This document shows, in pieces, positions 43,616-51,951 of a stretch of 64,000 nt of DNA (positions within the stretch are counted from its first letter, which is position 1; every line of letters starts with the position of its first letter). The DNA is from Gp1-AA122 sp036378535 (GTDB lineage Bacteria > Acidobacteriota > Terriglobia > Terriglobales > Acidobacteriaceae): NCBI GenBank assembly GCA_036378535.1, contig DASUWH010000084.1, positions 1 to 64,000 of the forward strand, given 5' to 3'. The notes below the pieces were generated by a model, which had not been told where the DNA came from, made no database searches, and saw nothing but the letters and a program-made list of their open reading frames with translations. The position numbers and the translations under genes are program-made.

Positions 43616-43690
43616 GAGGCAGGGCAGGGGAAGCGCCCTGACGGAGCAGGGCCGGTGATTTCGGTTTATGGGCCTCGCGTCGCTCGGTCG

Positions 43691-43782
43691 GACGGGCGCG
43701 GCGCCCGTCCCTACGTGAGCTCTGACGGGCTACGCAATCCCTTCCTGAGGTTGGAACGGGACGGCCCGGGGGCCGTCCCTAC
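43691..43782 (-). repeat. Two GTAG-headed REPs (family B), minus orientation
   Basis: On the minus strand ACGTAGGGACGGGCGCC... (43715-43691) and AGTAGGGACGGCCCCCGGG... (43782-43758). The GGACGGGCG and GGACGGCCC stems are perfect or nearly so. The second hairpin seen in other family B members is degenerate here. Confidence 0.65.
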
Positions 43783-43791
43783 TTAGCTTGG

Positions 43792-44139
43792 CTAACGAGC
43801 AAAAGATTTGACTGCGGACGTCTCGTCGTCCTTGACGTCGAAGACGGTGTACAGCTTGGTGATCTGCAGCAGATCGTGAACTTTCTTGGTGAGGTTCAAC
43901 AGCTTGAGTTCGCCGCCCTGGTTGCGCACGGTGGTGAAGGCGCTGACCAGCTCGCCGATGCCGGAGCTGTCGATGTAATTGACATCGCCGAGGTTGAGAA
44001 GGATCTTTTTGTTGCCTTTGCCGATCAGCTCACGGACCGTGTCGCGCAGGACGACGCTGCCTTCGCCCAGGGTAATGCGGCCGCTAAGATCCACGATGGT
44101 GACACCATCCACTTGCCGGGTATTGCTTTTCATGGTCAC
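43792..44139 (-). CDS. STAS-domain anti-sigma factor antagonist
   Basis: 115 residues, a single STAS domain (SpoIIAA/RsbV type). The regulatory serine lies in LGDVNYIDSSGIGELVSAFTTV, the classic DSSGIGxL site that is phosphorylated by the cognate anti-sigma kinase to switch partners. The start is GTG 44139, seven bases after a GGAGG and overlapping the upstream stop (GTGA, four bases), so translation is coupled to the kinase gene. Together they form a partner-switching pair; the cognate sigma factor and PP2C phosphatase are not adjacent, unless the HPF-sigma fusion at 28719 is a distant partner (speculation). Confidence 0.92.
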   Translation of the reverse strand: MTMKSNTRQVDGVTIVDLSGRITLGEGSVVLRDTVRELIGKGNKKILLNLGDVNYIDSSGIGELVSAFTTVRNQGGELKLLNLTKKVHDLLQITKLYTVFDVKDDETSAVKSFAR

Positions 44140-44582
44140 TGCGAGGCCTCCTTGCCGCCCACGGCTGGACCGTGAACGTGCTTGATGAGTTTGATTTCGG
44201 TGCCCGCCGCGGACGGGTTGATCTCGACCTCGTCCATAAACGAGCGAATAAGAAAAATACCGCGTCCCGAGGTCTTGAGCAGGTTCTCCGGGGCCAGCGG
44301 GTCGGGAATAGACTTCAGGTCAATCCCCTTTCCCTGGTCCTTTATAGTAATGACCAAATCCCTGCCTGTCCGTTCGAACTGTAACGAAACCTTCTTGGCC
44401 GGATCGTACGCATTGCCGTGCAGAACCGCGTTAATGGCAGCCTCGCGCACGGCCATGGCGATTTTCATGATCTCCTCGTCGCCAAAACCGGCTTCGGTTG
44501 CCATGTCGCTGGCGGTTGCTTCGGCGTTGTTGACGGTCTCCAGGGTCGAATCGAGCATGAAGGAGACCCGTTTCTGGCTCAT
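44136..44582 (-). CDS. RsbW-like anti-sigma serine kinase
   Basis: 148 residues, GHKL ATPase domain of the SpoIIAB/RsbW type: N box AVREAAINAVLHGNAYD (Glu and Asn for Mg-ATP), G1 IKDQGKGID, G2 TSGRGIFLIRSFMDEV. It would bind a sigma factor or phosphorylate the STAS protein encoded next. The start is ATG 44582; the longer frame to 44648 adds residues unlike the family. Overlaps the STAS gene by four bases. Confidence 0.9.
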   Translation of the reverse strand: MSQKRVSFMLDSTLETVNNAEATASDMATEAGFGDEEIMKIAMAVREAAINAVLHGNAYDPAKKVSLQFERTGRDLVITIKDQGKGIDLKSIPDPLAPENLLKTSGRGIFLIRSFMDEVEINPSAAGTEIKLIKHVHGPAVGGKEASQ

Positions 44583-44779
44583 GGCAACTGGTTTTGAACT
44601 CACCGCAATCCTGCAACGTGCAACCGATTCGCCAGCCGCACACGCCAAGGCGCACCGCCCCTACTGCATTAGACACCACGCAGCAGCCACGCGGCTAACG
44701 AATCCGGTAGTTTGCCTGTCGGGAAGGGTAAATGTCAACGCGCAAGCCGGAAGGCAGTCGTCAGTCGTCAGTCGTCAGT

Positions 44780-44908
44780 AGTCAGGGGTCAGTGGTCAGC
44801 CGCACTCCAGGCGCGCATGGAGCAACGAAGAAGCCCGGTTCGAAGCCCTGAACGGATGGCATACCCCTGTCCTGCCGACGTCCAACGGCTGACTACTGAC
44901 TCCTGACT
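44780..44908. repeat. GTCAG-type inverted-repeat element (family E, copy 2)
   Basis: Arms 44780-44801 and 44887-44908 are 22 bases long with two mismatches, starting AGTCAGGGGTCAGTGG on the left; 85 bases lie between. Sequence-related to the arms at 32447/32796. GTCGTCAGTCGTCAG microrepeats precede the left arm. Confidence 0.65.
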
Positions 44909-44994
44909 CCCGCGTTCTACAGCGTGTCACGCCGGCTTCTGCCAGAAAACACGGTGGATTCCAGCATCTCGGTTGCAGTATGCTGCGCTCTGGA

Positions 44995-46239
44995 ATGAAT
45001 CACACGCTGGCGCTGACGGAACTGCTGGGCTCCAAGGTGTACGACGCGGCGGGAGCCATCCGTGGACGTGTGCGCGAAGTGGCGGTCTCGCCACAGGAAG
45101 ATCCGGCGCGGGTCTCCACCCTGATCGTTAAGACGCGCGGGGGAAACCGCCTTCTGGCATTCAGTTCGATCAGATCCATCAATGGCGGGGTCCGGACCGA
45201 AACCAAGGAAGATGACTGGCCACGCGATGTCGGCATGGAAGGACTATTCCTGCTGGAGCGGGACCTGCTCGATCAGCAAGTCATTGATGTGAATGGCCGG
45301 AAAGTGGTGCGGGTTAACGATGTTGATCTGCATGAGGAAGTGACCGGCAACCGAGTAGTGCTGAAGGTAGGTTCGGTGGACGTCGGCGCGCGAGGCGCTA
45401 TTCGCCGCCTCCTCAAGGGAGTCGTCCCTCATGCCGCGCTCTATTTGCTGCTGAAACGTATTCCTCCGCGAGCAATTCCGTGGGAATTCGTGGATCTTAT
45501 CGAAACCGATCCGGCGCGGCGGGTAAGGCTGAAAATATCTCACGAGCGGCTGGCCAAGCTGCATCCGGCGGATATTGCCGACATTATCGAGGATCTGGCA
45601 CCGGATGAACGCGAAGCCGTCTTCGAGACTCTGGACGAGGAAGTTGCGGCAGAGGCTCTGGAGGAAGTCGAGCCCAAGCTGCAAAAAGCCATTGTGGAAT
45701 CCCTGGATTCTGACCGGGCAGCCGACATTGTCGAAGAGATGGATCCCGACGCTGCCGCTGACCTGCTCAAAGATCTTCCCGAGGAGCATACGGAAAAGAT
45801 TCTGGAGGAAATGGCTCCCGAAGAACGGGATGAAGTTTCAGGGCTGCTGGAATTTCCCGAGAACACAGCAGCCGGTCGGATGACCACCGAATATATCGCG
45901 CTCGGCGAAGATGCCACAGTCGAGGAAGCGATCGATGCCTTGCGGAATTTTGAGGGCGGGATCGAGACCGTGAGCACGTTTTTCGTGGTGTCCGGCGATG
46001 GCAAGCTTCGAGCCGCAGTGCCGCTGGCCAAGCTTGTGCTCGCCGAGTCGCAGGAGCTGCTGATTTCGCTGGCGCAGGAGCCGCTGATTACCTGTCATCC
46101 AGAAACCCGCGAGAATGAGGTGGCTGAACGGTTCGATAAGTACAACCTGCTGACCTTGCCCGTAGTGGATGACGACGGGCAATTGGTTGGGGTGATCACT
46201 TCTGATGACGTTATCAGCTTGCTGCGATCGAAATTGTAG
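44995..46239 (+). CDS. PRC-barrel / MgtE-N / CBS protein without transporter domain
   Basis: 414 residues, soluble. An N-terminal PRC-barrel-like part (LGSKVYDAAGAIRGRVREVAVS; QVIDVNGRKVVRVNDVDL) is followed by the MgtE intracellular N domain (about 195-290: LAKLHPADIADIIEDLAPDEREAVFETLDEEVAAEALEEVEP ... EEMDPDAAADLLKDLPEEH) and a CBS pair (about 295-414: GRMTTEYIALGEDATVEEAID ... FDKYNLLTLPVVDDDGQLVGVITSDDVISLL). MgtE channels carry the same cytoplasmic N-CBS module before five membrane helices; here these are absent and the frame ends cleanly. It may sense Mg2+ or nucleotide and regulate another transporter; the target is not adjacent. ATG 44995 is preferred over 44980. Confidence 0.88.
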   Translation: MNHTLALTELLGSKVYDAAGAIRGRVREVAVSPQEDPARVSTLIVKTRGGNRLLAFSSIRSINGGVRTETKEDDWPRDVGMEGLFLLERDLLDQQVIDVNGRKVVRVNDVDLHEEVTGNRVVLKVGSVDVGARGAIRRLLKGVVPHAALYLLLKRIPPRAIPWEFVDLIETDPARRVRLKISHERLAKLHPADIADIIEDLAPDEREAVFETLDEEVAAEALEEVEPKLQKAIVESLDSDRAADIVEEMDPDAAADLLKDLPEEHTEKILEEMAPEERDEVSGLLEFPENTAAGRMTTEYIALGEDATVEEAIDALRNFEGGIETVSTFFVVSGDGKLRAAVPLAKLVLAESQELLISLAQEPLITCHPETRENEVAERFDKYNLLTLPVVDDDGQLVGVITSDDVISLLRSKL

Positions 46240-46263
46240 GTGCGATCGGCGGCCGCGCGCCGC

Positions 46264-46416
46264 AGATTTCAGAGCAGTGCCGCGCTTCGCTCGGTGGACG
46301 GGTTCCCCGCATTAGATTTCGGAACAGAGCCTCGCTCCGCTCGGTGGACGGGCGGGGCGCCCGTCCCTACGTGGACACTGCCAATGTGAGGCTGGACGGC
46401 CGGGATGACCGTCCCC
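46264..46416. repeat. Duplicated CGCTCGGTGGACGGG segment with GTAG REPs
   Basis: AGATTTC(A/G)GA(G/A)CAG... to CGCTCGGTGGACGGG occurs at 46264-46302 and 46314-46352. The second copy leads into a complete minus-strand REP (GTAGGGACGGGCGCC... at 46372-46347). A third palindrome, GGACGGCCGGGATGACCGTCC, lies at 46394-46414. Confidence 0.65.
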
Positions 46417-46428
46417 GCGGCATCTTCG

Positions 46429-47301
46429 TTAGCTGGCTTCGGCTGCTTCGGCTTTGTCTTCTTTTTCGTCGACTGGTTGCGGCGAACCCACCTCGTTCGA
46501 GGGGCGTAGCGTGAGCCAGTCTGTGCGGACGCTTTCCCACTCCTGGATCAAGAATCCGTAGCGCTCGAAGAGTTCGCGTATCCGGAGACGAGGCCAGCGG
46601 ACGATATCCTCCAATATCGGAACGAGCACAGAAAGTGCGTTGCTGCCCAGCACCGTTCTCTTCGCTACATGCGAGACATGGCGGGCCTCAGATACCGAGA
46701 TCGTGAACCCATCGCGACCGTTCACATGCAGCATGACATGCAGGTCGGAACTGCCGTCGCCCACATAGACAATGTGGTCGGGGCCCACGCCAGTGTCGGC
46801 TTGCAAGCGATCGAGGGCCGCCACTTTGCCGTATCCCGCAGTGGCCCGCACAATGGACTCAATCTCGCCGGAAGCGGTGTAGCGAAATTCGGTACCAAAG
46901 ATGTGATCGCGGGGAACGATATCCTCCAGCGCGGACTGGATCACCTCCACCGGGGCCGCGGAAAGCACGTAGAAGTCGAAATGGTAGCCTTCAATTCCGC
47001 TATTCAATATCTTGTACAGTTGCTTGATATTGCGTTTCAGGCGAATGCGCTTGCCGACTTCCCAGAGGTGCTGTTTGCGCACGCTGCCGCGAAACTGTGG
47101 ATCGTGCAGCAGCAGGTAAGCCAGTTCAGCCCCTTGCTGCACCAGATTGAGTCTTGCCATGCCGGCGGCTTTGCGCTCGAACTCCTCGGTGGAGATGCCC
47201 ACCAGTTCGGCAAGCGCGTAGCCAGAATCGTTGAAGGTCAGAGTCTGGTCAAAGTCGCTGGCGAACAGATACTGTTTGGTCAATCTTTCGCTCATGAACA
47301 T
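46429..47301 (-). CDS. HAD-superfamily phosphatase (HAD-IB, SerB-like)
   Basis: 290 residues. All four HAD motifs are visible: I, FASDFDQTLTF (nucleophile Asp and +2 Asp); II, FYVLSAAPVEVI; III, Lys in ATAGYGKVAALDRLQ; IV, IVYVGDGSSDLHVM. An alpha-helical cap insert of about 90 residues after motif I (GYALAELVGISTEEFERK...) puts it with the phosphoserine-phosphatase/MtnX-like HAD-IB group. The last 60 residues add a non-family, charged tail (VDEKEDKAEAAEAS). The substrate, a small phosphomonoester, is not predictable. Divergent to the LytS kinase. Confidence 0.87.
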   Translation of the reverse strand: MFMSERLTKQYLFASDFDQTLTFNDSGYALAELVGISTEEFERKAAGMARLNLVQQGAELAYLLLHDPQFRGSVRKQHLWEVGKRIRLKRNIKQLYKILNSGIEGYHFDFYVLSAAPVEVIQSALEDIVPRDHIFGTEFRYTASGEIESIVRATAGYGKVAALDRLQADTGVGPDHIVYVGDGSSDLHVMLHVNGRDGFTISVSEARHVSHVAKRTVLGSNALSVLVPILEDIVRWPRLRIRELFERYGFLIQEWESVRTDWLTLRPSNEVGSPQPVDEKEDKAEAAEAS

Positions 47302-47436
47302 TGGATGTTCAGGGTACCGGATTGACCGTTAAAACCTCATTAAAAGAATTAATCAAGACTATTAGCATTTGTTGGAAGGACGCTAACTCCTTTGTACACA
47401 CTGCGGACGTGCTAAAGTTGAAGCTCCAGAATTAGC

Positions 47437-48783
47437 ATGGAACAACGTGTTCTGCTCATCCATTTATTACTGAAAGTGGGCGTCGCCGCTGCGGTCGCGA
47501 GCAGCCTGGTGCGTTCGGTCGAATTCAAGAACCTGCTGTTCCGGGAAGAGCGCACTCTCACCCAGAAGATTTATCTGACTCTATGCCTGGCCGGGCCCAT
47601 CGCCGTCGGGGTATGGATCCGCTTCAGTGTGCGCAGTTTTCTAGCCGGAGACTTATCCTTCGAGACTGCTGTTCTACTCGGCGTCGTTGGCGGACGTTTC
47701 TGCGGGATTGCCGGTGGAACGCTGCTGGGATTACCGGCGGCTCTTCATGGGGAATGGGCAACGCTGCCCTTTACCGTTTTGTCCGGTTTTGTTGCCGGCC
47801 AGTTGCGAACCTTTGTTGCGGATCGCGAAGAGATCTGGTCCTTCTCGCCCTTTATCGATCTCAGTATCTATCGCTGGATCCGAAGAAATTTTCCCAAGCC
47901 GCGGCTGTTCGATTGGCAGATTGTTCTGTTCCTCACCATTGTCGGCCTGCGCTTCGTGCACACGGAACTCTATCGCTTCTTTCCGCGGTTAACGTTTTCT
48001 CTGGAAAGTCCGACCTGGTGGGTCGAATGCCTTATCTACCTGACTTCGCTTGTCGTGATCGGGACGGAGTTGAAGATCTGGCACAGTGTGCGCATCCAGA
48101 TCAAACTGGAAGAACAGGAACGCTTGCTGCTGCATGCCCGCATGGAGGCGCTGCAGAACCAGATCAATCCCCACTTCCTTTTCAATACTCTCAACTCCGT
48201 CTCTTCGCTGGTGCGTTTCGATCCGGACACAGCGCGCGAACTGATTATCAAGCTGGCCAACATCCTGCGCCGCCTGCTGCACAGCTCCGATGCATTCGTT
48301 CCGTTGCGGGATGAACTCGCCTTCATCGATGATTATCTGGATATCGAGGTAGTGCGGTTCGGGCGGGAGAAACTGCAGGTCATCAAAGATCTGGATAGCG
48401 CCTCGCTCGATGTCATGGTTCCGAGCATGCTGCTGCAGCCACTGGTCGAGAACTCGATCAAGCACGGGCTGGCGTCGAAAGTGGAAGGCGGCAGCATCTT
48501 CTTGCGCAGCCGGGTGAATGATTCGTCGCTGATTATCGAAGTCGAAGACGATGGTATCGGCATGGCGGCCGTGCAACTGCTGGAACGACCAACCGGACTG
48601 GGTGGCAGCGGCATCGGCATGGCCAATGTCGCCGGACGGCTTAAGGTGCTGTACGGCGATACCGCTCGCATGCACATCGACAGCCGTGAAGGGCGCGGCA
48701 CCCTCATCCGCCTGCGCTTGCCTATCCTGCCAACCGAGGGCTCGATTCCGGCCGGCAGCTATGAGGCCAGCACCCGCCGGTAG
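47437..48783 (+). CDS. LytS-type sensor histidine kinase (orphan)
   Basis: 448 residues. An N-terminal 5TM LytS-type membrane domain (about 5-210, including GRFCGIAGGTLLGLPAAL) is followed by the His-kinase core EALQNQINPHFLFNTLNSVSSLVRF with phospho-acceptor His246, N box MLLQPLVENSIKHGL (Asn339), G1 EDDGIGMA and G2 GGSGIGMANV. LytS kinases normally pair with a LytTR response regulator encoded next to them; here none follows, and the gene runs head-on into bshA, overlapping it by 25 bases. Signal unknown, possibly membrane state or pyruvate-like metabolites. Confidence 0.9.
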   Translation: MEQRVLLIHLLLKVGVAAAVASSLVRSVEFKNLLFREERTLTQKIYLTLCLAGPIAVGVWIRFSVRSFLAGDLSFETAVLLGVVGGRFCGIAGGTLLGLPAALHGEWATLPFTVLSGFVAGQLRTFVADREEIWSFSPFIDLSIYRWIRRNFPKPRLFDWQIVLFLTIVGLRFVHTELYRFFPRLTFSLESPTWWVECLIYLTSLVVIGTELKIWHSVRIQIKLEEQERLLLHARMEALQNQINPHFLFNTLNSVSSLVRFDPDTARELIIKLANILRRLLHSSDAFVPLRDELAFIDDYLDIEVVRFGREKLQVIKDLDSASLDVMVPSMLLQPLVENSIKHGLASKVEGGSIFLRSRVNDSSLIIEVEDDGIGMAAVQLLERPTGLGGSGIGMANVAGRLKVLYGDTARMHIDSREGRGTLIRLRLPILPTEGSIPAGSYEASTRR

Positions 48784-49895
48784 AACTCTTCATATTGAGG
48801 AATGATCCGGGTGGTGCAGAAGCGCGCTTGCGCCGAGCAGCGAGCCGCTTTCGCCAGCGCCTGCAGTTTGCTCTCGTTGCTAAGAAGGTCGATGGCATAC
48901 CCGGCCATCGTCTCGACATCCCCGACTTCGGCGAGGAAGCCGCTCTTTCCGTGCTCTACCACTTCGGGCAGGCCGCCCACGTTGGTCGCAATCGGTACCA
49001 CTTGCGAGGCCATGGCTTCGAGCGCGGCCAGCCCAAACGATTCCAGCTGGCTGGGCAGAAGCATGACGTCGGCGATGGCGAGTTTTTCGTTCACCCGATC
49101 CTGCTTGCCCAGGAAAATGACGTCATCGTGAATGCCTCTTTGAACCGCCAGCCACTCGGCCTGAGAACGGTCAGGCCCATCGCCGATCAGCAGCAGCTTG
49201 GACGGGATCTTCTTGTGTACTCGATCGAAGATCTCGATCACATCGGTGAGGCGTTTCACAGGACGGAAATTGGAAAGATGGACAAGAATCTTTTCGTCTG
49301 GCCGCGCATATTCGACGCGCCGTTCCGCCGCGCCTTCATCCCGGCAATAGGTGTCGCAATTCACGAAGTTGTAAATAACTTCGATGTGGTTGCCGATGTC
49401 GAATTCGCGCAAAGTGCGATCACGCAAATAATTCGAAATCGCAGTCACGCCATCGCTCTGCTCGATGGAAAAGCGCGTGATCGGCAGGTAGGAACGGTCC
49501 AGGCCAACCAGCGTGATGTCCGTTCCGTGCAGCGTGGTGACGAAGGGCAAGCGCCGTCCCCGGGGCTTGGCCGCCAACATCTGCTTCGCCAGCATGGCGC
49601 TCACCGAGTGCGGGATGGCATAGTGCACGTGCAGCAAATCGAGATCGTAGAGTTCGGCCACTTCGGCCATACGGGTGGCGAGCGCCAAATCGTACGGCGG
49701 GTAGTCGAACAGCGGGTAACGCGATACTTCCACCTCGTGGTAATGAATGTTGGGCTGCGGCGCCGTCAGACGGATAGGTTGAGAATAGGAGATGAAGTGA
49801 ATCTGGTGTCCACGCTGCGCCAGTTCCAGCCCTAGTTCGGTCGCTACCACCCCGCTGCCACCGTAGGTTGGGTAGCAGGTGATCCCAATTTTCAT
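48759..49895 (-). CDS. bshA: Bacillithiol glycosyltransferase BshA
   Basis: 378 residues, GT4 glycosyltransferase. MKIGITCYPTYGGSGVVATELGLELAQRGHQIHFISYSQP, PNIHYHEVEV..YPLFDYPPYDLALATRMAEVAE, HVHYAIPHSVSAMLAKQM, TTLHGTDITLVG and VIYNFVNCDTYCR match B. subtilis BshA along the full length. The C-terminal nucleotide-sugar domain has LLLIGDGPDRS and ESFGLAALEAMASQVVPIATNVGGLPEVV. It joins UDP-GlcNAc to L-malate, the first step of bacillithiol synthesis. bshB and bshC are not in the window. It implies a bacillithiol-type thiol buffer. Confidence 0.93.
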   Translation of the reverse strand: MKIGITCYPTYGGSGVVATELGLELAQRGHQIHFISYSQPIRLTAPQPNIHYHEVEVSRYPLFDYPPYDLALATRMAEVAELYDLDLLHVHYAIPHSVSAMLAKQMLAAKPRGRRLPFVTTLHGTDITLVGLDRSYLPITRFSIEQSDGVTAISNYLRDRTLREFDIGNHIEVIYNFVNCDTYCRDEGAAERRVEYARPDEKILVHLSNFRPVKRLTDVIEIFDRVHKKIPSKLLLIGDGPDRSQAEWLAVQRGIHDDVIFLGKQDRVNEKLAIADVMLLPSQLESFGLAALEAMASQVVPIATNVGGLPEVVEHGKSGFLAEVGDVETMAGYAIDLLSNESKLQALAKAARCSAQARFCTTRIIPQYEEFYRRVLAS

Positions 49896-49949
49896 CCCTG
49901 ATTCTCCGCAGCACTCCTGTGGATTCGATGGGTAAAGGCCGACAAAGAT

Positions 49950-50654
49950 TCAGTTTTTGGGGGTTTCGGGCTCTGCCGCGGGATGCGCTGGTCCAGCAAT
50001 CCCCACAGGGTCCATCTTGTCGAGGATATGCTGAAAGCGGTCCTGCAACACCGGCGTGAGACCAACAAACTCGATGCCCATGCCCACCGCCGGGTCGCAG
50101 GTGCGCACTACCGCAGTGCTGTCGATGCGTTCGTCCTCAAGCCAGAATTGGACTTTCAGGTTAGTGCCAATGGCGAACGGCGTCAGGGTTTCAATGTAGC
50201 AGCCGTTCCCGCTGATGTCAGTGGCGGTGACACGCAAAGGAACGGAGGTGCGCTCGTCGCGAAGCTCGAGGTGGAAACTGATCCTGTGGCGCTGACGGCG
50301 GCGGCGATTAATACCCTGCGCGGTGGCGACCCTACCGGGCGCAGGCGGCCGTGCCAAAACTTCTTTCCACGGACATTCCTGACCTTCGAGCAACTGCAGC
50401 CCTGCCTGGGTCTTGAGAATTCCTCCCGCGTCCACCACCCAGACAACGCGACACCGAGCTTTCTTCTGCTCGTATTGAATCCCGATGATGTCGCCGGGCT
50501 TCAGCGGCGCGTCGATCCCAGAGACTAATGCGCCTTGACTACTGATGTTGTGTGCTTTGGCGGGTTGGGTAAAGGGCTTGCCCGCTGAGTCCATACCCCA
50601 AGCCCGGATGGTGAGATCGGTGTCAATGCGGGGCTCAGGCCGCTGCTCCGGCAT
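49950..50654 (-). CDS. Double PilZ-domain protein
   Basis: 234 residues. The second half (about 115-215) is a PilZ domain with the c-di-GMP motif: RRRRQRHRISFHLEL (RxxxR) and VTATDISGNGCYIETLTPF (D/NxSxxG). The first half (about 5-105) has the same fold outline (PRIDTDLTIRAWGMDSAGK ... AHNISSQGALVSG ... PLKPGDIIGIQYEQKKARCRVVW) but a weaker arginine motif, so it is probably a degenerate PilZ. The C-terminal tail is Pro/Ala-rich. Likely a cytoplasmic c-di-GMP effector. Same strand as bshA (54 bases apart), so perhaps co-transcribed. Confidence 0.87.
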   Translation of the reverse strand: MPEQRPEPRIDTDLTIRAWGMDSAGKPFTQPAKAHNISSQGALVSGIDAPLKPGDIIGIQYEQKKARCRVVWVVDAGGILKTQAGLQLLEGQECPWKEVLARPPAPGRVATAQGINRRRRQRHRISFHLELRDERTSVPLRVTATDISGNGCYIETLTPFAIGTNLKVQFWLEDERIDSTAVVRTCDPAVGMGIEFVGLTPVLQDRFQHILDKMDPVGIAGPAHPAAEPETPKN

Positions 50655-50820
50655 AGTCTACCCTCATTTGAAACGGGGCCCGTCTACTCCTTGTTATTCA
50701 ACCACGAACTCAGGGTAAAGCCTAGAAAACAGTGGCACGGTGTGACTTACTGAGGTACTCCCCAATTTCGAATTCGGGACACGACCTGCCGATGCGCGCT
50801 TGAAAGAGGCGGTGGCCGGG

Positions 50821-51693
50821 CTAGAGTTCTCGATAGGAAATCAGTTGGATACCGCGCCGGTCAAGCGCTTCGCGGGCGGCCGCCGAGGTTAAGACCTCCA
50901 GTTCCTTTTGGCGCGATTCCCGCAAGCGGGTCCGCACGCTCGCCAATTCGGAGTCGTTGTAGCCGGGGTGGCAAACAAATTCCCAGGTACCGTCGGGAAT
51001 GCAGTCCACGATTGCTGCGAATAGTTCGGAGTCCAGTGCCCCCGTCGAAACTACGCCAAAGCTTCCGTCCGGAGTGCATAAACCGAACTGAGCAACGGTG
51101 CGCCGGAAAGAGGAGGCGAAGGTTGCCAGAACTTTCACTTCGAGGAAACGCTTCCACAGGTTCGGGCGCTGGCGCAGGTCGCGAAGAGACAAGGGCAGGC
51201 GTGGCCCAAACGGATTACGAAGAGCACCGATTCCGCACGCTTTGGCAGCACGCAATAATGGGCGCAGCACTGAGGGAACGATATGGGTGTGCTTATGGGT
51301 GTCGAAATGGGTGAGGCTGATTCCTTTTTCCTGCAGCAGGCGGATTTGCGCGGTTGCTTCGGCCTCGATGTGTTCCGGATCTAGCCGCCCCAGGAGCGCA
51401 TTCGCTGCCATGCCGGCCAGCTTCTCGCGCAACTGCGCCGCATTCCCTCTGTTCTCAACGAGGCTCGCGATTTTTTCCGGAGCCAGGATGGGCTTGCCAT
51501 CCACCAGAACGATATGGCAGCCGACGCTGAGATGGGAATTCGAGGCGACCAGTTCCGTGGCTGCATCGCGAGCGGCTCCATTTGCCATCAAGGTTGTCGA
51601 GGTGACCATTCCGCGCGTGTGCGCTTCCACGATGGCCCGATTGATCCCCAGGGTTAGGCCGAAATCATCGGCATTAATAATGAGCCTGCGCAC
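50821..51693 (-). CDS. YdjC/ChbG-HpnK-family polysaccharide deacetylase-like protein
   Basis: 290 residues. Metal-dependent deacetylase fold of the YdjC superfamily: RRLIINADDFGLTLGINRAIVEAHTRGMVTSTTLMANGAA carries the catalytic Asp-Asp, SVGCHIVLVDGKPIL and ISLTHFDTHKHTHIVPSVL the metal-binding His and acid residues, and WEFVCHPGYND the C-terminal motif. HpnK, implicated in hopanoid modification, is the closest type in bacteria of this kind, ChbG (chitobiose deacetylase) the alternative; no hopanoid gene is adjacent to decide. Begins with ATG at 51693 beside the divergent TetR promoter. Confidence 0.87.
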   Translation of the reverse strand: MRRLIINADDFGLTLGINRAIVEAHTRGMVTSTTLMANGAARDAATELVASNSHLSVGCHIVLVDGKPILAPEKIASLVENRGNAAQLREKLAGMAANALLGRLDPEHIEAEATAQIRLLQEKGISLTHFDTHKHTHIVPSVLRPLLRAAKACGIGALRNPFGPRLPLSLRDLRQRPNLWKRFLEVKVLATFASSFRRTVAQFGLCTPDGSFGVVSTGALDSELFAAIVDCIPDGTWEFVCHPGYNDSELASVRTRLRESRQKELEVLTSAAAREALDRRGIQLISYREL

Positions 51694-51887
51694 CGAGGCA
51701 GTTTAGCAGGGGATCGCGCATAGGCAGTCGCAATGGAACGTGGCGCTCGCTCGGCAAAAGTCCTGCCTTCAGGAAATGGCTGTCATCGGCTCTACGCCCA
51801 TAGATCACCGGAAGCGGAACATCGAGCAGCCGAGATAGACCGTCACTTGGCCGCGGCCATGAGAGTAGATCAAGGCCTTTTTTTAAG

Positions 51888-51916
51888 TTGACAGGCCAGC
51901 AGGGGAGCTGCATAAT
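51888..51916 (+). promoter_or_regulatory. Sigma-70-like promoter of the TetR-export operon
   Basis: A perfect TTGACA (51888-51893), a 17-base spacer and CATAAT (51911-51916). Just downstream GACTGTAAGTC (51920-51930) is a small palindrome that may serve as an operator for the TetR protein. The start codon is at 51952. Confidence 0.55.
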
Positions 51917-51951
51917 ACCGACTGTAAGTCAAGTATGGGTATTGGTCATAT

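Noticed and set aside
48795..49835. A 346-codon plus-strand frame opposite bshA
   Set aside because: Antisense to a full-length BshA match; no domain and no start site.
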